Assembly (NCBI GenBank): GCA_035935115.1
Contig: DASYXK010000001.1
Coordinates: 1-64,000 of the forward strand
Length of the DNA stretch: 64,000 nt
Source: TA-20 sp035935115
GTDB lineage: Archaea; Thermoproteota; Nitrososphaeria; Nitrososphaerales; Nitrosopumilaceae
Direction: 5' to 3'
The translations under genes were made by a program, and so were the position numbers. Positions 8,748 through 16,164 of this stretch are shown piece by piece (position 1 is the first letter of the stretch; each line of letters opens with the position of its first letter). Below the pieces are notes generated by a model. It ran no database searches. It was not told the DNA's origin and saw only the letters and a program-made list of their open reading frames with translations.

Positions 8748-8891
8748 ATTTTTTTTTATGATATAATGTTAAATTTCAGTATCTCCTGATCGTGTACATA
8801 TTAGAAATTAATTTTAGAAAATTGACATATATCTTAAAATTATAAAATATTTAAGAAAAATTATTATACTAGACAAGTGGCTATAGTTTTT

Positions 8892-9056
8892 ATGTCAGAA
8901 GCAGGATGGGCAATATACATAGCAACAGCAGCTACTACTGCAATTACCATTGCAATTTATTTTGCAGAACGTGCCTACAGATACAAACGAGTAAAGGAAA
9001 ACAAACATGCTGGAACATATGGATTCAACTTTGAATCGCATGGAACTCATGAATAG
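8892..9056 (+). CDS. 54-aa single-helix membrane protein
   Basis: ATG at 8892 to TAG at 9054-9056. The product has a membrane helix at about 7-25 (WAIYIATAATTAITIAIYF), then a basic stretch (ERAYRYKRVKENKH) and a polar tail ending SHGTHE. A TATA-like TTATTATACT (8861-8870) sits about 25 bp before the ATG, the leaderless arrangement of the amo genes, which supports expression despite the small size. It lies between the divergent amt and a PH-like gene. I do not recognise the family; resemblance to small single-helix subunits of membrane complexes is only in layout. Confidence 0.6.
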   Translation: MSEAGWAIYIATAATTAITIAIYFAERAYRYKRVKENKHAGTYGFNFESHGTHE

Positions 9057-9152
9057 AACAAACAGCAACAAATCCTATTTTTTGTAAAGACAAGTAAAAA
9101 TTATCTTTTTATAGATAGACTAATTTGAAGCAGTAAAACATCTACTAAGATA

Positions 9153-9635
9153 GTGAGAGTAAATTTAGAAGAAGATGAGCGCATGATTGCAGCATTACCA
9201 AAAATCTGGGCAATCATACCTGGATTGAAGGGGTTTTTCAATAAAAGCAAGGAAGGAATTCTGGCTCTAACAAACAAAAATCTAATCTTTGTTCCACGTT
9301 ACCTGTATGTTTCACCAAAAGAAAGGGAAAAATATTTTGGTGAAGATAAAGTAAAAGTAACACAACTATGGGACTATTCTGAAACTCAACTTGATGAAGA
9401 CATTTCTGAGAATCCAAAAAGCTGGATTATGCCTTTAGATGCCATTATTGAAGTTAGTCAAATTACATTACGGAAGGTAAATTTCATGAGAATAAAATTT
9501 TCTAAAGACGGAAAGGAAAAAATGTATGATTTTGTAATAGCTAAAAGTGTGACCAACTATCCTATTAGACAACCACTTTTGTATTATAATGTAGATTGGA
9601 CTGCATGGATGGATTTGTTAAAATCGCATATTTGA
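9153..9635 (+). CDS. PH-like (bPH/GRAM-type) domain protein, cytoplasmic
   Basis: A 160-aa protein with a GTG start. The segment FNKSKEGILALTNKNLIFVPRY (read in two parts around the ALTNKNLIF core, about residues 37-45) and the later MPLDAIIEVSQITLRKVNFMRIKF resemble the strand pattern of bacterial PH/GRAM domains, where a protein such as ...LALTNKRLIF... is typical. The C-terminus includes an aromatic NVDWTAWMDLL helix. No signal or membrane segment. Function unknown; binding of lipid or protein is possible by fold only. Confidence 0.55.
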   Translation: MRVNLEEDERMIAALPKIWAIIPGLKGFFNKSKEGILALTNKNLIFVPRYLYVSPKEREKYFGEDKVKVTQLWDYSETQLDEDISENPKSWIMPLDAIIEVSQITLRKVNFMRIKFSKDGKEKMYDFVIAKSVTNYPIRQPLLYYNVDWTAWMDLLKSHI

Positions 9636-9692
9636 AATTTTATTTTGATTTTCTAGATTTAAAATTATAAAAACAGTACAAAAAATTGAAAT

Positions 9693-10169
9693 CTAATTTT
9701 GGTCATCTTGTGTACCATGAAGAATCTTTCTAGATCTACTAACAATAAAATCTAGTTCAGCGTCAGATTCATTTAGGAATCTTATGTCCGTAATTCTTTT
9801 TGTGTATTTGAATATTTCAAGTTCATATGAATCACCTTTTGCTTTGTATAATGCCAAACCAAAGTTAGCAGCCCCATCATAATCTTCTTTAAATCTCTTG
9901 TAATTATCAGATATTTTGAGAAATTTTAAGAAAACCCATGTTGCAAGTAAAATACGCGATTCACAGTAGAGAACAAATTCAAATGAATCCTCTTTTTCAA
10001 CAAATCTAATTTTAATCTCATCATCTGGCCAATATTTTATAACTTTCTTCCATATAGTAGGGATTTTTTTTCTTTCATCAAAAATTAAAAGAATTCTGGG
10101 TCTCACATCATAGAAATGATAACCCACACCAAGAAAATCATCATACCAATTTATCTTTGAATCAACCAA
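9693..10169 (-). CDS. Conserved-looking hypothetical protein
   Basis: A 158-aa soluble protein with TTG start (MVDSKINWYDDFLG). It is rich in aromatic and charged residues (YHFYDVRPRILLIF, KVIKYWPDDEIKIRFVEKEDSFEFVLY), with no signal peptide and no cysteine motif. I do not recognise a family. It is convergent with the PH-like gene, with about 57 bp between stops. Codon use and continuous mixed secondary-structure pattern support a real gene. Confidence 0.5.
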   Translation of the reverse strand: MVDSKINWYDDFLGVGYHFYDVRPRILLIFDERKKIPTIWKKVIKYWPDDEIKIRFVEKEDSFEFVLYCESRILLATWVFLKFLKISDNYKRFKEDYDGAANFGLALYKAKGDSYELEIFKYTKRITDIRFLNESDAELDFIVSRSRKILHGTQDDQN

Positions 10170-10306
10170 ACCTATCTTGGCACGTCATTGCTCATATTTA
10201 ATGATTAAATATTTTATCTTAGATTTTTATTTGTTAAAATTACTAGTAAAAATTTTGATCACATACACCTATTATTTTTATATAAGATTAACACAGTTGT
10301 AAATCA

Positions 10307-10531
10307 TTGAGAGTTTCTAAAATAAAACCACTAGATGAGCTTCTCAAGATGAGTAAAGAAGAATTATTTGAATATCTGAAAGAATCTGAGAGTTCCATGC
10401 AATCAACAGATTCTATTGAAATAGTTCCTTTCGAACATGGAACAAAGATACTTTACTATCACAAAGACCAAACCAAACCATACAAAACTCGTGCATATCT
10501 TAACAAGGTTGAGGATTCAGATCTATTGTAG
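10307..10531 (+). CDS. Small acidic hypothetical protein (74 aa)
   Basis: TTG start at 10307, chosen because a strong TATA-like TTTTTATATAAG (about 10275-10284) lies about 27 bp upstream, the leaderless spacing. The N-terminal half is helical (PLDELLKMSKEELFEYLKE), the C-terminal half strand-like (IEIVPFEHGTKILYY). No family recognised. The next gene follows 41 bp downstream on the same strand. Confidence 0.5.
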   Translation: MRVSKIKPLDELLKMSKEELFEYLKESESSMQSTDSIEIVPFEHGTKILYYHKDQTKPYKTRAYLNKVEDSDLL

Positions 10532-10572
10532 TTAATAGAAGTACATAATTCTGACGACGCCCATTATATTAT

Positions 10573-11334
10573 ATGGTAAAGGTGAAATCAAATGCTGAGA
10601 GATGGGCGTTTATTGATGCAATTCACGATTGGTTTTTTCCAAAGAGTAGGTTTTGGGGTTCGATTAGTTTATTTTCATTTTTTTCCCTAATCATTTTACA
10701 AATTATTTTTTCCATTGCGAGTGGCATCAACCCAAGAACCAGACAAGAAACAGATTTTCTAGTACTACCATTTCTAGCTTTATTTGTATTTAGTATTTTT
10801 TGGCGAGGTTCAATACCAACTTTTCTTTCCTTAACTGGTTCGTTGATGACGTATACAGGTATGTATTATATTCAAGCAAAATATTTCGATCTGCAAAATT
10901 TGCCTCCAACAATTGCAAATAGATTAGGGTATGGCATTATTTCTGAGAGTCATTTTCATATAGACCAATACGCTCAACTTTATTTTCTTTCAGGAATATT
11001 TTTTCTCACATTATGTTTGGTGATATCTCTCAAACCATCATTTTTTAGAGCCAGGGGAGCAAAATATTCACCATATCCTATTTGGAAGAGCAAAGATTCA
11101 AAAGTAATATCAAGTAAAAATTCTGCAAGATTAATTCCTGTCTCAAGTTTGCTTAACTTTGCAGAGCAACACATAGCTACTACATACAAATACATCACAC
11201 TAATGATTGATGGAACTATCTATTTTGTTTCTCCAGATGATTGGATACCACAAGGATCTAACATTATCAGAGACAAAGAAACGGGTTCTCTTATTGGAAT
11301 ACCTAAGGTTTCTGATGGATTTAATATTTGGTAA
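10573..11334 (+). CDS. Multi-pass membrane protein with C-terminal soluble domain
   Basis: A 253-aa protein. Hydrophobic segments at about 30-50, 63-78, 80-100 and 136-152 give roughly four membrane helices; a soluble C-terminal region of about 90 residues follows (SSLLNFAEQHIATTYKYITLMIDGTIYFVSPDDW in part), with a strand pattern. It begins 41 bp after the 74-aa gene and may be co-transcribed with it. No catalytic motif recognised. It is convergent with the Cas4-like gene. Confidence 0.55.
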   Translation: MVKVKSNAERWAFIDAIHDWFFPKSRFWGSISLFSFFSLIILQIIFSIASGINPRTRQETDFLVLPFLALFVFSIFWRGSIPTFLSLTGSLMTYTGMYYIQAKYFDLQNLPPTIANRLGYGIISESHFHIDQYAQLYFLSGIFFLTLCLVISLKPSFFRARGAKYSPYPIWKSKDSKVISSKNSARLIPVSSLLNFAEQHIATTYKYITLMIDGTIYFVSPDDWIPQGSNIIRDKETGSLIGIPKVSDGFNIW

Positions 11335-11345
11335 ATAATTTTATT

Positions 11346-12095
11346 TTATAGTATAGAATCTTTTGCTTTTAATTCACGCCATTTGCCGCGAGCCCAGAAT
11401 CCCCATTTTTGCTTATCTTCTGATGGATAAAAGCACTTTTCGTTATGTGCACAACCCATACATCTTGTTGATGGTTCTAGAGCTGGTATCACGTTATTAT
11501 TTAACAACGTATTGAGAATACGCGCTCTTCGTTTAGTTTCACCAAAAAGTTTCTCACTTTTTGGAACAATGAATTCCATTTCATTACCATCTTTATCAAA
11601 ATAGACAATAACACCCTCTGGCTTCTCAAACATGTGTAAGTAGGAATTTAATTGTATGAAATGCTCAGCATGTGGCATTTCTGGTAATTCTTCTGCTGCT
11701 CTAAACATCATTACTACATCATCCTCTACTCTATCTGCACGACCAACTAGTTTTATTTTAGAATCAATTTCAATTACTCCCTCAGAAGGTCTTTCTAATA
11801 CACTGAGAGCACTTTTTTCCATTATTTTTGACATCATTTGTTTATGTGTTCGTTCTGTAGGAGATTTACGGTCAAGGTATGCACTTCTGAGACATCCACT
11901 AACCTCATCTACAGATATTTTACTTTCATCATTTAAGTTTGGATTAATTACTGCAAATACTTGCTCGATTACATCATAGACATCAACTTTAGCTGGAGCA
12001 TCACTTGCAGCTCGATAATTTTCAATTCCTTCTTTGATTTTATCTTGAACTTTTCCTAAAATTTTTTCTTTTTGCACTTTTTGTACTCCAGACAT
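11346..12095 (-). CDS. Cas4/RecB-like Fe-S protein with apparently degenerate nuclease motif
   Basis: A 249-aa protein with the layout of the Cas4-like PD-(D/E)XK family. Cys68 in SGCLRSAYL is followed by a motif-II-like Asp121 (VGRADRV), the QLNSYL helix (148-153, the QhxxY motif), and a C-terminal CMGC(x5)C set (Cys212, Cys215, Cys221), so four cysteines suited to a 4Fe-4S cluster. Where active relatives carry ExK after the second strand, this one has VVMMFRAAE (128-135); the Glu and Lys seem lost. So Fe-S and DNA-binding functions may persist without nuclease activity. No CRISPR or cas genes are near. It is divergent from PII and has an almost exact copy of the amt promoter. Confidence 0.65.
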   Translation of the reverse strand: MSGVQKVQKEKILGKVQDKIKEGIENYRAASDAPAKVDVYDVIEQVFAVINPNLNDESKISVDEVSGCLRSAYLDRKSPTERTHKQMMSKIMEKSALSVLERPSEGVIEIDSKIKLVGRADRVEDDVVMMFRAAEELPEMPHAEHFIQLNSYLHMFEKPEGVIVYFDKDGNEMEFIVPKSEKLFGETKRRARILNTLLNNNVIPALEPSTRCMGCAHNEKCFYPSEDKQKWGFWARGKWRELKAKDSIL

Positions 12096-12142
12096 CCCTT
12101 CGAAATCTGTTCTACAACTATAAAAGGTGTTTTATCGTAAAA
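12093..12142 (-). promoter_or_regulatory. amt-like promoter block, copy 2
   Basis: Minus-strand CTTTTATAG at 12119-12127 lies about 27 bp before the ATG at 12095. By my count 40 of the 47 bases upstream of the start codon match the amt promoter, including all of the TATA box and its flanks. Confidence 0.75.
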
Positions 12143-12239
12143 AAAATTTTTTGTGATATTATTTTTAATTGAAATTTTTTGTATAAATTTTAGCAATACT
12201 TTAATAAAAGCGATTGATATGTGGTTTGGGTTATAAATT

Positions 12240-12584
12240 ATGAAAAAAATTGAAGCAGTAGTCCCAGCATCGAAAGTAGAAGTAGTCGCTTCTGCAATAC
12301 TAGAAACAGGAATTGGAGGTTTGACAATTTCCGATACAAAGGGAAGAGGTCAACTTGAAAGACCAGTATTTACGAGTGGAAGAGGAACTGGTGCATATAG
12401 ACCTGCGTTTAATGCAAATGCAACGATCATGGTCGTATCAAAAGATGATCTGGTCGACAAAATTGTGGAAAAGATTCTTTCTGCCGCAAGCACAGGAGCA
12501 ACAGGTGAAGGAAAAATCTTCATAACTGACGTAGCAGAAACTATAGATGTCGGATCTAAAAAACGTGGAGATTCCACACTTTAA
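12240..12584 (+). CDS. PII-family nitrogen regulatory protein
   Basis: A 114-aa PII (GlnB/GlnK-like) trimeric signalling protein that senses 2-oxoglutarate and ATP/ADP and usually contacts Amt or nitrogen enzymes. The C-terminal signature STGATGEGKIFI (84-95) is intact. The T-loop region (about 37-55, GQLERPVFTSGRGTGAYRP) is divergent from the bacterial version, with Tyr53 rather than the typical uridylylated Tyr51 context, so post-translational control may differ. A TATA-like CTTTAATAAAAG at 12200-12211 is about 30 bp upstream. It is divergent from the Cas4-like gene and about 3.5 kb from amt, whose C-terminal tail is a plausible target. Confidence 0.9.
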   Translation: MKKIEAVVPASKVEVVASAILETGIGGLTISDTKGRGQLERPVFTSGRGTGAYRPAFNANATIMVVSKDDLVDKIVEKILSAASTGATGEGKIFITDVAETIDVGSKKRGDSTL

Positions 12585-12588
12585 TTTC

Positions 12589-12609
12589 TTTCAAAAAATT
12601 ATTTTGAAA
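12589..12609 (+). terminator. Inverted repeat after PII gene
   Basis: TTTCAAAA and TTTTGAAA form an 8-bp inverted repeat around a 5-base loop starting five bases after the PII stop. A/T-rich hairpin, possible terminator. Confidence 0.45.
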
Positions 12610-12730
12610 ATATTAAAAATAGCATTCATAGAACATGTGTAACATATTTTTGATCAATTAATCATGCTTTCCTTTAGGCAACATAAAACTCCATACAAAT
12701 CATTATAACTCTAACACATAGACTAACTCT

Positions 12731-13249
12731 ATGATTTGGCCTGGAATGGGCGATCCTACAAAGCGCAAAAAAACCCTCAAATTCTTAGCAATTACGGCAG
12801 CAATAGGTTTTGTGATTTATTTTGGCGGTCTTGAGATTCAGAATTACTTACATAAAGATGATCCATTATACCAATGCATAAACAACAGAAACATAAACTA
12901 CAAAATTTCTGCAACTTTAGAATTGACAATAGATGGAAAAAAAGCAGATATTCCAGCCAAGGTAGGGTTTGAAGGAGGATGCCAAAAATCACTATATACA
13001 CTTTCAAATGACGGAGTAATTTATGCAGTTTGGAACAATAAATATAGATTTGAAATTGGGCAATTCTTATGGGTTTGGAAATTTCCCTTACGTGACATGG
13101 ATGAAACTAAATCAAGGATACTTGTAAACGGAGTAGAATCACCAGACTTTATACACACACCACTTGAAGATGGAGCTCATTACAAGGCAGAATTCATTTC
13201 AAAAGCCTCGGAAAGCGGCAGTCCAAGCTTCACACCGCCTGGAACTTAG
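12731..13249 (+). CDS. Membrane-anchored extracytoplasmic protein, unknown function
   Basis: A 172-aa protein with a positively charged N-terminus (TKRKKTLKF), one membrane helix at about 18-35, and an exported domain. Two cysteines, in YQCINN (48) and GGCQKS (about 84), could pair. The remainder is strand-rich (KISATLELTIDGKKADIPAKVGF read around LELTIDGKK) and ends in a proline-rich tail (GSPSFTPPGT). A TATA-like CATTATAAC (about 12702-12711) lies 25 bp upstream. I do not recognise a named family. Confidence 0.6.
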   Translation: MIWPGMGDPTKRKKTLKFLAITAAIGFVIYFGGLEIQNYLHKDDPLYQCINNRNINYKISATLELTIDGKKADIPAKVGFEGGCQKSLYTLSNDGVIYAVWNNKYRFEIGQFLWVWKFPLRDMDETKSRILVNGVESPDFIHTPLEDGAHYKAEFISKASESGSPSFTPPGT

Positions 13250-13301
13250 ATAATATTCATTATCATTTAATTAGTGAAAAATAAGGAAAAAGAATGGAAA
13301 T

Positions 13302-13568
13302 TTACCAGTATTTTCCGTTGTCTGGTATCAAACCGATGCCTTCTTTCTCAAAGTGCTTGTCAAGTTCTGAGACCCATCTTTCTCTGGTATCTCCGCCTAG
13401 ACCGTGTACTCTAAGCCAGAATGCAATTACTCCAAGGAGGAATACTGCAAACATCATGGTCGCAAATATGTAGATCATGACATCATAGAACAATGGGTCA
13501 TAGTTTGGACCTATCTGACCAGCAAAGTTTGACAGCATACCTACGAGCATAGCAAATACAGCGCTCAT
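13302..13568 (-). CDS. Small two-helix membrane protein; candidate AMO accessory subunit (AmoY/AmoZ)
   Basis: An 88-aa protein (two TTG codons upstream would add two residues; the ATG at 13568 fits a TATA-like GTATATATC at about 13593-13603). Hydrophobic helices at about 2-18 and 28-50 are followed by a soluble tail GLGGDTRERWVSELDKHF and ending IPDNGKYW. Two extra AMO subunits, AmoY and AmoZ, have been reported from purified Nitrososphaera viennensis AMO as small conserved membrane proteins encoded by neighbouring genes. The pairing, size, membrane layout and pyrimidine tract after the stop, like those of the amo genes, make this gene and the next one candidates. I cannot confirm the match without alignment. 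Confidence 0.5.
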   Translation of the reverse strand: MSAVFAMLVGMLSNFAGQIGPNYDPLFYDVMIYIFATMMFAVFLLGVIAFWLRVHGLGGDTRERWVSELDKHFEKEGIGLIPDNGKYW

Positions 13569-13665
13569 CAACAATCAAAACATTTCATGTATGATATATA
13601 CATTTCTGTTAAAGGAAAAACGATCTCATCTTACAATAGAGAATTAAAATAATAAAAAGGAAGAG

Positions 13666-13989
13666 TTAGTATGTTTTCTTTGCTTGTTTTGCTCTTACTA
13701 CAAAGGCAATGAAAATTCCACCGAATACTGCACCAACTGCTATTGATGAACCTAGTACACCATTTGCGTCAAGAACTGGAGTACCAGAACCAGTATGTGG
13801 ATTTGCTGCAGCTTCTGTTACTTTATTATGGGCTAGTCTCAACTGCTCCTCTAATGTAACGCCACCTTGTGAGTAAGCTGGGTTGCTGCTATATTGTGCA
13901 GCTGCCATAGGTAAAAATGCAGATGCCGCAAAGAGGCTCAGCAGAGCCACGCTAGTTATGATAGGTTTGTTCATATTAAGCACCTGCAT
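13666..13989 (-). CDS. Secreted/anchored small membrane protein; candidate AMO accessory subunit (AmoY/AmoZ)
   Basis: A 107-aa protein starting at ATG 13989 (a second ATG at 13974 is possible; a TATA-like GTTAAATATG at 14007-14016 favours the first). A signal peptide ends near MAAAQ (about residue 31), then comes an exported loop (SSNPAYSQGGVTLEEQLRLA), and a C-terminal membrane helix at about 77-97 with a basic end (RAKQAKKTY). This topology, exported N-terminal part with C-terminal anchor, recalls AmoB. It pairs with the preceding small gene on the same strand, 92 bp apart, each with its own TATA-like box. Assignment to AmoY/AmoZ is an inference. Confidence 0.5.
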   Translation of the reverse strand: MQVLNMNKPIITSVALLSLFAASAFLPMAAAQYSSNPAYSQGGVTLEEQLRLAHNKVTEAAANPHTGSGTPVLDANGVLGSSIAVGAVFGGIFIAFVVRAKQAKKTY

Positions 13990-14088
13990 GAAATGCGCGT
14001 TCGTTCATATTTAACTTTTGTGTCAAACGGTAAAAATTTTTGCAAAGTCTAAGTAACGTTTATGTTTTGCTCTACAGCCATGCGACCT

Positions 14089-14538
14089 ATGGGCAGAATG
14101 CATTCACACAGACATGGACAATCGCATTCGATCAGACCAGTTACACCCAGTGCACCAACATGGGTAAAACAGAGCCCTGCAGAAATTGAAGAATTAATTT
14201 TAAAATATGCAAAAGAAGGCCTAAAAACAAGTGAAATCGGAGTAAAACTCAGAGATCAGCATGCAATCCCACTTACTAAACTGATAGTGAAAAAATCCAT
14301 TACAGAAATACTTACTCAAAAAGGGATCAAAGCAGATATGCCTGAAGATCTGAATAATATTGTAAACAAGGCACTAGGTTTACAAAAACATCTCAAGACA
14401 CATACATCAGATAGACGAAATGTAAGATCTCTTGAGTTATTGGAAGCAAAAGTTCACAGGCTTTCTTCTTATTATAAAAAAATAGGCCGCATTCCTAAAA
14501 CTTGGAAATATAAGTCAGTCATAGCTCAACTTGAGTAA
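14089..14538 (+). CDS. rps15: 30S ribosomal protein S15 (archaeal S15P/S13e)
   Basis: A 149-aa archaeal/eukaryotic-type S15 of the small ribosomal subunit. The archaeal MGRMHSHRHGQS opening, the extended N-terminal domain and the core KTHTSDRRNVRSLELLEAKV-type rRNA-binding helix pair are all present. I start it at ATG 14089 rather than at 14062, because MGRMH is the family N-terminus and a TATA-like TTTATG at 14059-14064 lies 25-30 bp before it. Its stop TAA overlaps the ATG of recJ by one base, indicating co-translation. Confidence 0.93.
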   Translation: MGRMHSHRHGQSHSIRPVTPSAPTWVKQSPAEIEELILKYAKEGLKTSEIGVKLRDQHAIPLTKLIVKKSITEILTQKGIKADMPEDLNNIVNKALGLQKHLKTHTSDRRNVRSLELLEAKVHRLSSYYKKIGRIPKTWKYKSVIAQLE

Positions 14539-15938
14539 TGACAAGCAAGCTTGATGCAGCGCTTTCCTACTTTCATGATAAAATATCAGATTGTATAAAA
14601 TCTAGCAGAAATATTTCAGTAATAACTCATCTTGATTGCGATGGAATAACATCTGGAAGTATTGTAACAAAATCCCTCATAAGATCAGGTGCTAAATGTA
14701 CGGTTAGAACAGTAAATGAATTCAACAAGAATTTAGTAGCTAGAATGAAAAATGATTCAAGAGAATTTCATATAATTACTGATCTTGGCGGCGGATTTGC
14801 AAATGAACTTGATTCTGGATTAGATGACAACTGGATAGTTGTTGATCATCATCAGATACCAGAAGAAGAATTTGATAATGAACGAGTAATTAACGCATGG
14901 AAGTATGATATTGATGGTGGTGTAGAGGTCTCAGCTGGCGGAATGGCATATTTGGTTTCAAAGGCATTACATAAAGAAAATACTGATCTTGCATGGATAG
15001 CTGTTGTAGCTGCTCTGGGTGACAGACAAGATCAAGGTGAAAAAAAATCCTTTTCTGGAATTAATCTAGATATTGCAACTACTGCTAAAAAAAACGGTCA
15101 AGTTGAAATTGATCTTGACATATTGCTGGTTGGGAGGGAGACAAGGCCACTTCCAGATGCTCTTGCTTTTACATCACATCCATTTGTAGAAGGTCTTACG
15201 TGGAATCGTGATGTATGTTTGTCATTACTGAATTCATCAGGAATTAAATTAAAAGATGGAAGTAGATGGCGTGTTCCCGCAGAACTTACTGAAGATGAAA
15301 AAAGAACTTTACTTCAAACAATTTCTAAATTTACAACAAGCAAAAACGCTACGGAAATAATGGATGAACTTGTCGGATACACATATACTCTTTCTGGTGA
15401 AGACAAACGTAGTTTTTTGCGTGATGCAAGAGAATTTTCCACTATGCTAAACTCCTGTGGAAGAATTCGTAAGGCTGGAGTTGGAATAGCAGTTTGCATG
15501 GGAGATAGAACAAAAATGTTAGAAGAGGGAGAAAATATTCTCTTAGAATATCGCACATTATTACGAACATATATGAACGCACTTTCAAGTGAGCGTTGGA
15601 GGGTAGTGGATAACGGCAAATACGTAATGGTAGATGGAGAAGGATTAGTATCAGAGAACATGACAGGTGCAGTATCTTCGCTTCTGGGCGGTTCACAAAA
15701 GAACACAGGCAAAATTATCATATTAAGAACAAGTGGGGAGGATGGCACGATCAAGTTTTCATCAAGAAAATCTACAGGATGTAAATCTGAAGTTAATTTA
15801 GGATTACTAATGAGAACATGTGCAACAAAAGTTTCTGGAGTTGGTGGTGGTCATAATGCAGCTGCGGGAGCTAGAATAACTAAAGACAAATTGGACGAGT
15901 TCTTAGGCTGTTTAGAAGAAAATGTCACTAGAGTGTAA
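14538..15938 (+). CDS. recJ: Archaeal RecJ-like DHH-family phosphoesterase (GAN/RecJ)
   Basis: A 466-aa DHH/DHHA1 protein. Motif I THLDCDGITSG (about 31-41), ITDLGGG, and the diagnostic DHH in VVDHHQIP (about 101-108) provide the two-metal catalytic site. The C-terminal DHHA1 region ends with GVGGGHNAAAGARI, the substrate-binding GGGH motif. Archaeal members act as single-strand exonucleases and associate with the GINS/CMG replication complex or with tRNA/RNA decay. The gene overlaps rps15 by one base and pcc1 by 17, so it sits in a tight cluster. Confidence 0.88.
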   Translation: MTSKLDAALSYFHDKISDCIKSSRNISVITHLDCDGITSGSIVTKSLIRSGAKCTVRTVNEFNKNLVARMKNDSREFHIITDLGGGFANELDSGLDDNWIVVDHHQIPEEEFDNERVINAWKYDIDGGVEVSAGGMAYLVSKALHKENTDLAWIAVVAALGDRQDQGEKKSFSGINLDIATTAKKNGQVEIDLDILLVGRETRPLPDALAFTSHPFVEGLTWNRDVCLSLLNSSGIKLKDGSRWRVPAELTEDEKRTLLQTISKFTTSKNATEIMDELVGYTYTLSGEDKRSFLRDAREFSTMLNSCGRIRKAGVGIAVCMGDRTKMLEEGENILLEYRTLLRTYMNALSSERWRVVDNGKYVMVDGEGLVSENMTGAVSSLLGGSQKNTGKIIILRTSGEDGTIKFSSRKSTGCKSEVNLGLLMRTCATKVSGVGGGHNAAAGARITKDKLDEFLGCLEENVTRV

Positions 15939-16164
15939 GGTTCAAGTCTTTCTAAATAACCTCACGCAGCAAAAATCTGATTCCATACGAAAGGCCTTAA
16001 CACCTGACAACATAAACTTTCCAGAAAATCTTTCCATGAAGATTGAAAATGTTAACAATTCTCTTGTCTTTACATTTCAAGGTAAAGGAAATATACGAAC
16101 ATTAATTTCTACTATTGATGAGGTCCTTGAACATGCCCAAGTGGTACTCAGGGTGACTGGCTAA
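15922..16164 (+). CDS. pcc1: KEOPS complex subunit Pcc1
   Basis: An 80-aa protein with the Pcc1 pattern: two strands and helix at the N-terminus (ECKVQVFLNN...SIRKALTPDN), the middle MKIENVNNSLVFTFQGKGNIRTLISTIDEVL (quoted from its SLVFTFQGKG core) and a C-terminal helix. Pcc1 is the dimerisation subunit of KEOPS, which makes the t6A37 modification in ANN-decoding tRNAs. It overlaps recJ by 17 bases and its stop TAA shares its last base with the ATG of serS, placing it in the same polycistron. Other KEOPS genes are not in this window. Confidence 0.8.
   Translation: MSLECKVQVFLNNLTQQKSDSIRKALTPDNINFPENLSMKIENVNNSLVFTFQGKGNIRTLISTIDEVLEHAQVVLRVTG

Noticed and set aside
11346..12095. Cas4-like gene as part of a CRISPR adaptation module
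   Set aside because: No repeat-spacer array and no cas1, cas2 or effector gene could be seen anywhere in the window, and the catalytic motif looks lost.
15314..15754. Long antisense reading frame inside recJ
   Set aside because: Antisense frame without start-site signal; recJ motifs on the plus strand are intact through this stretch.
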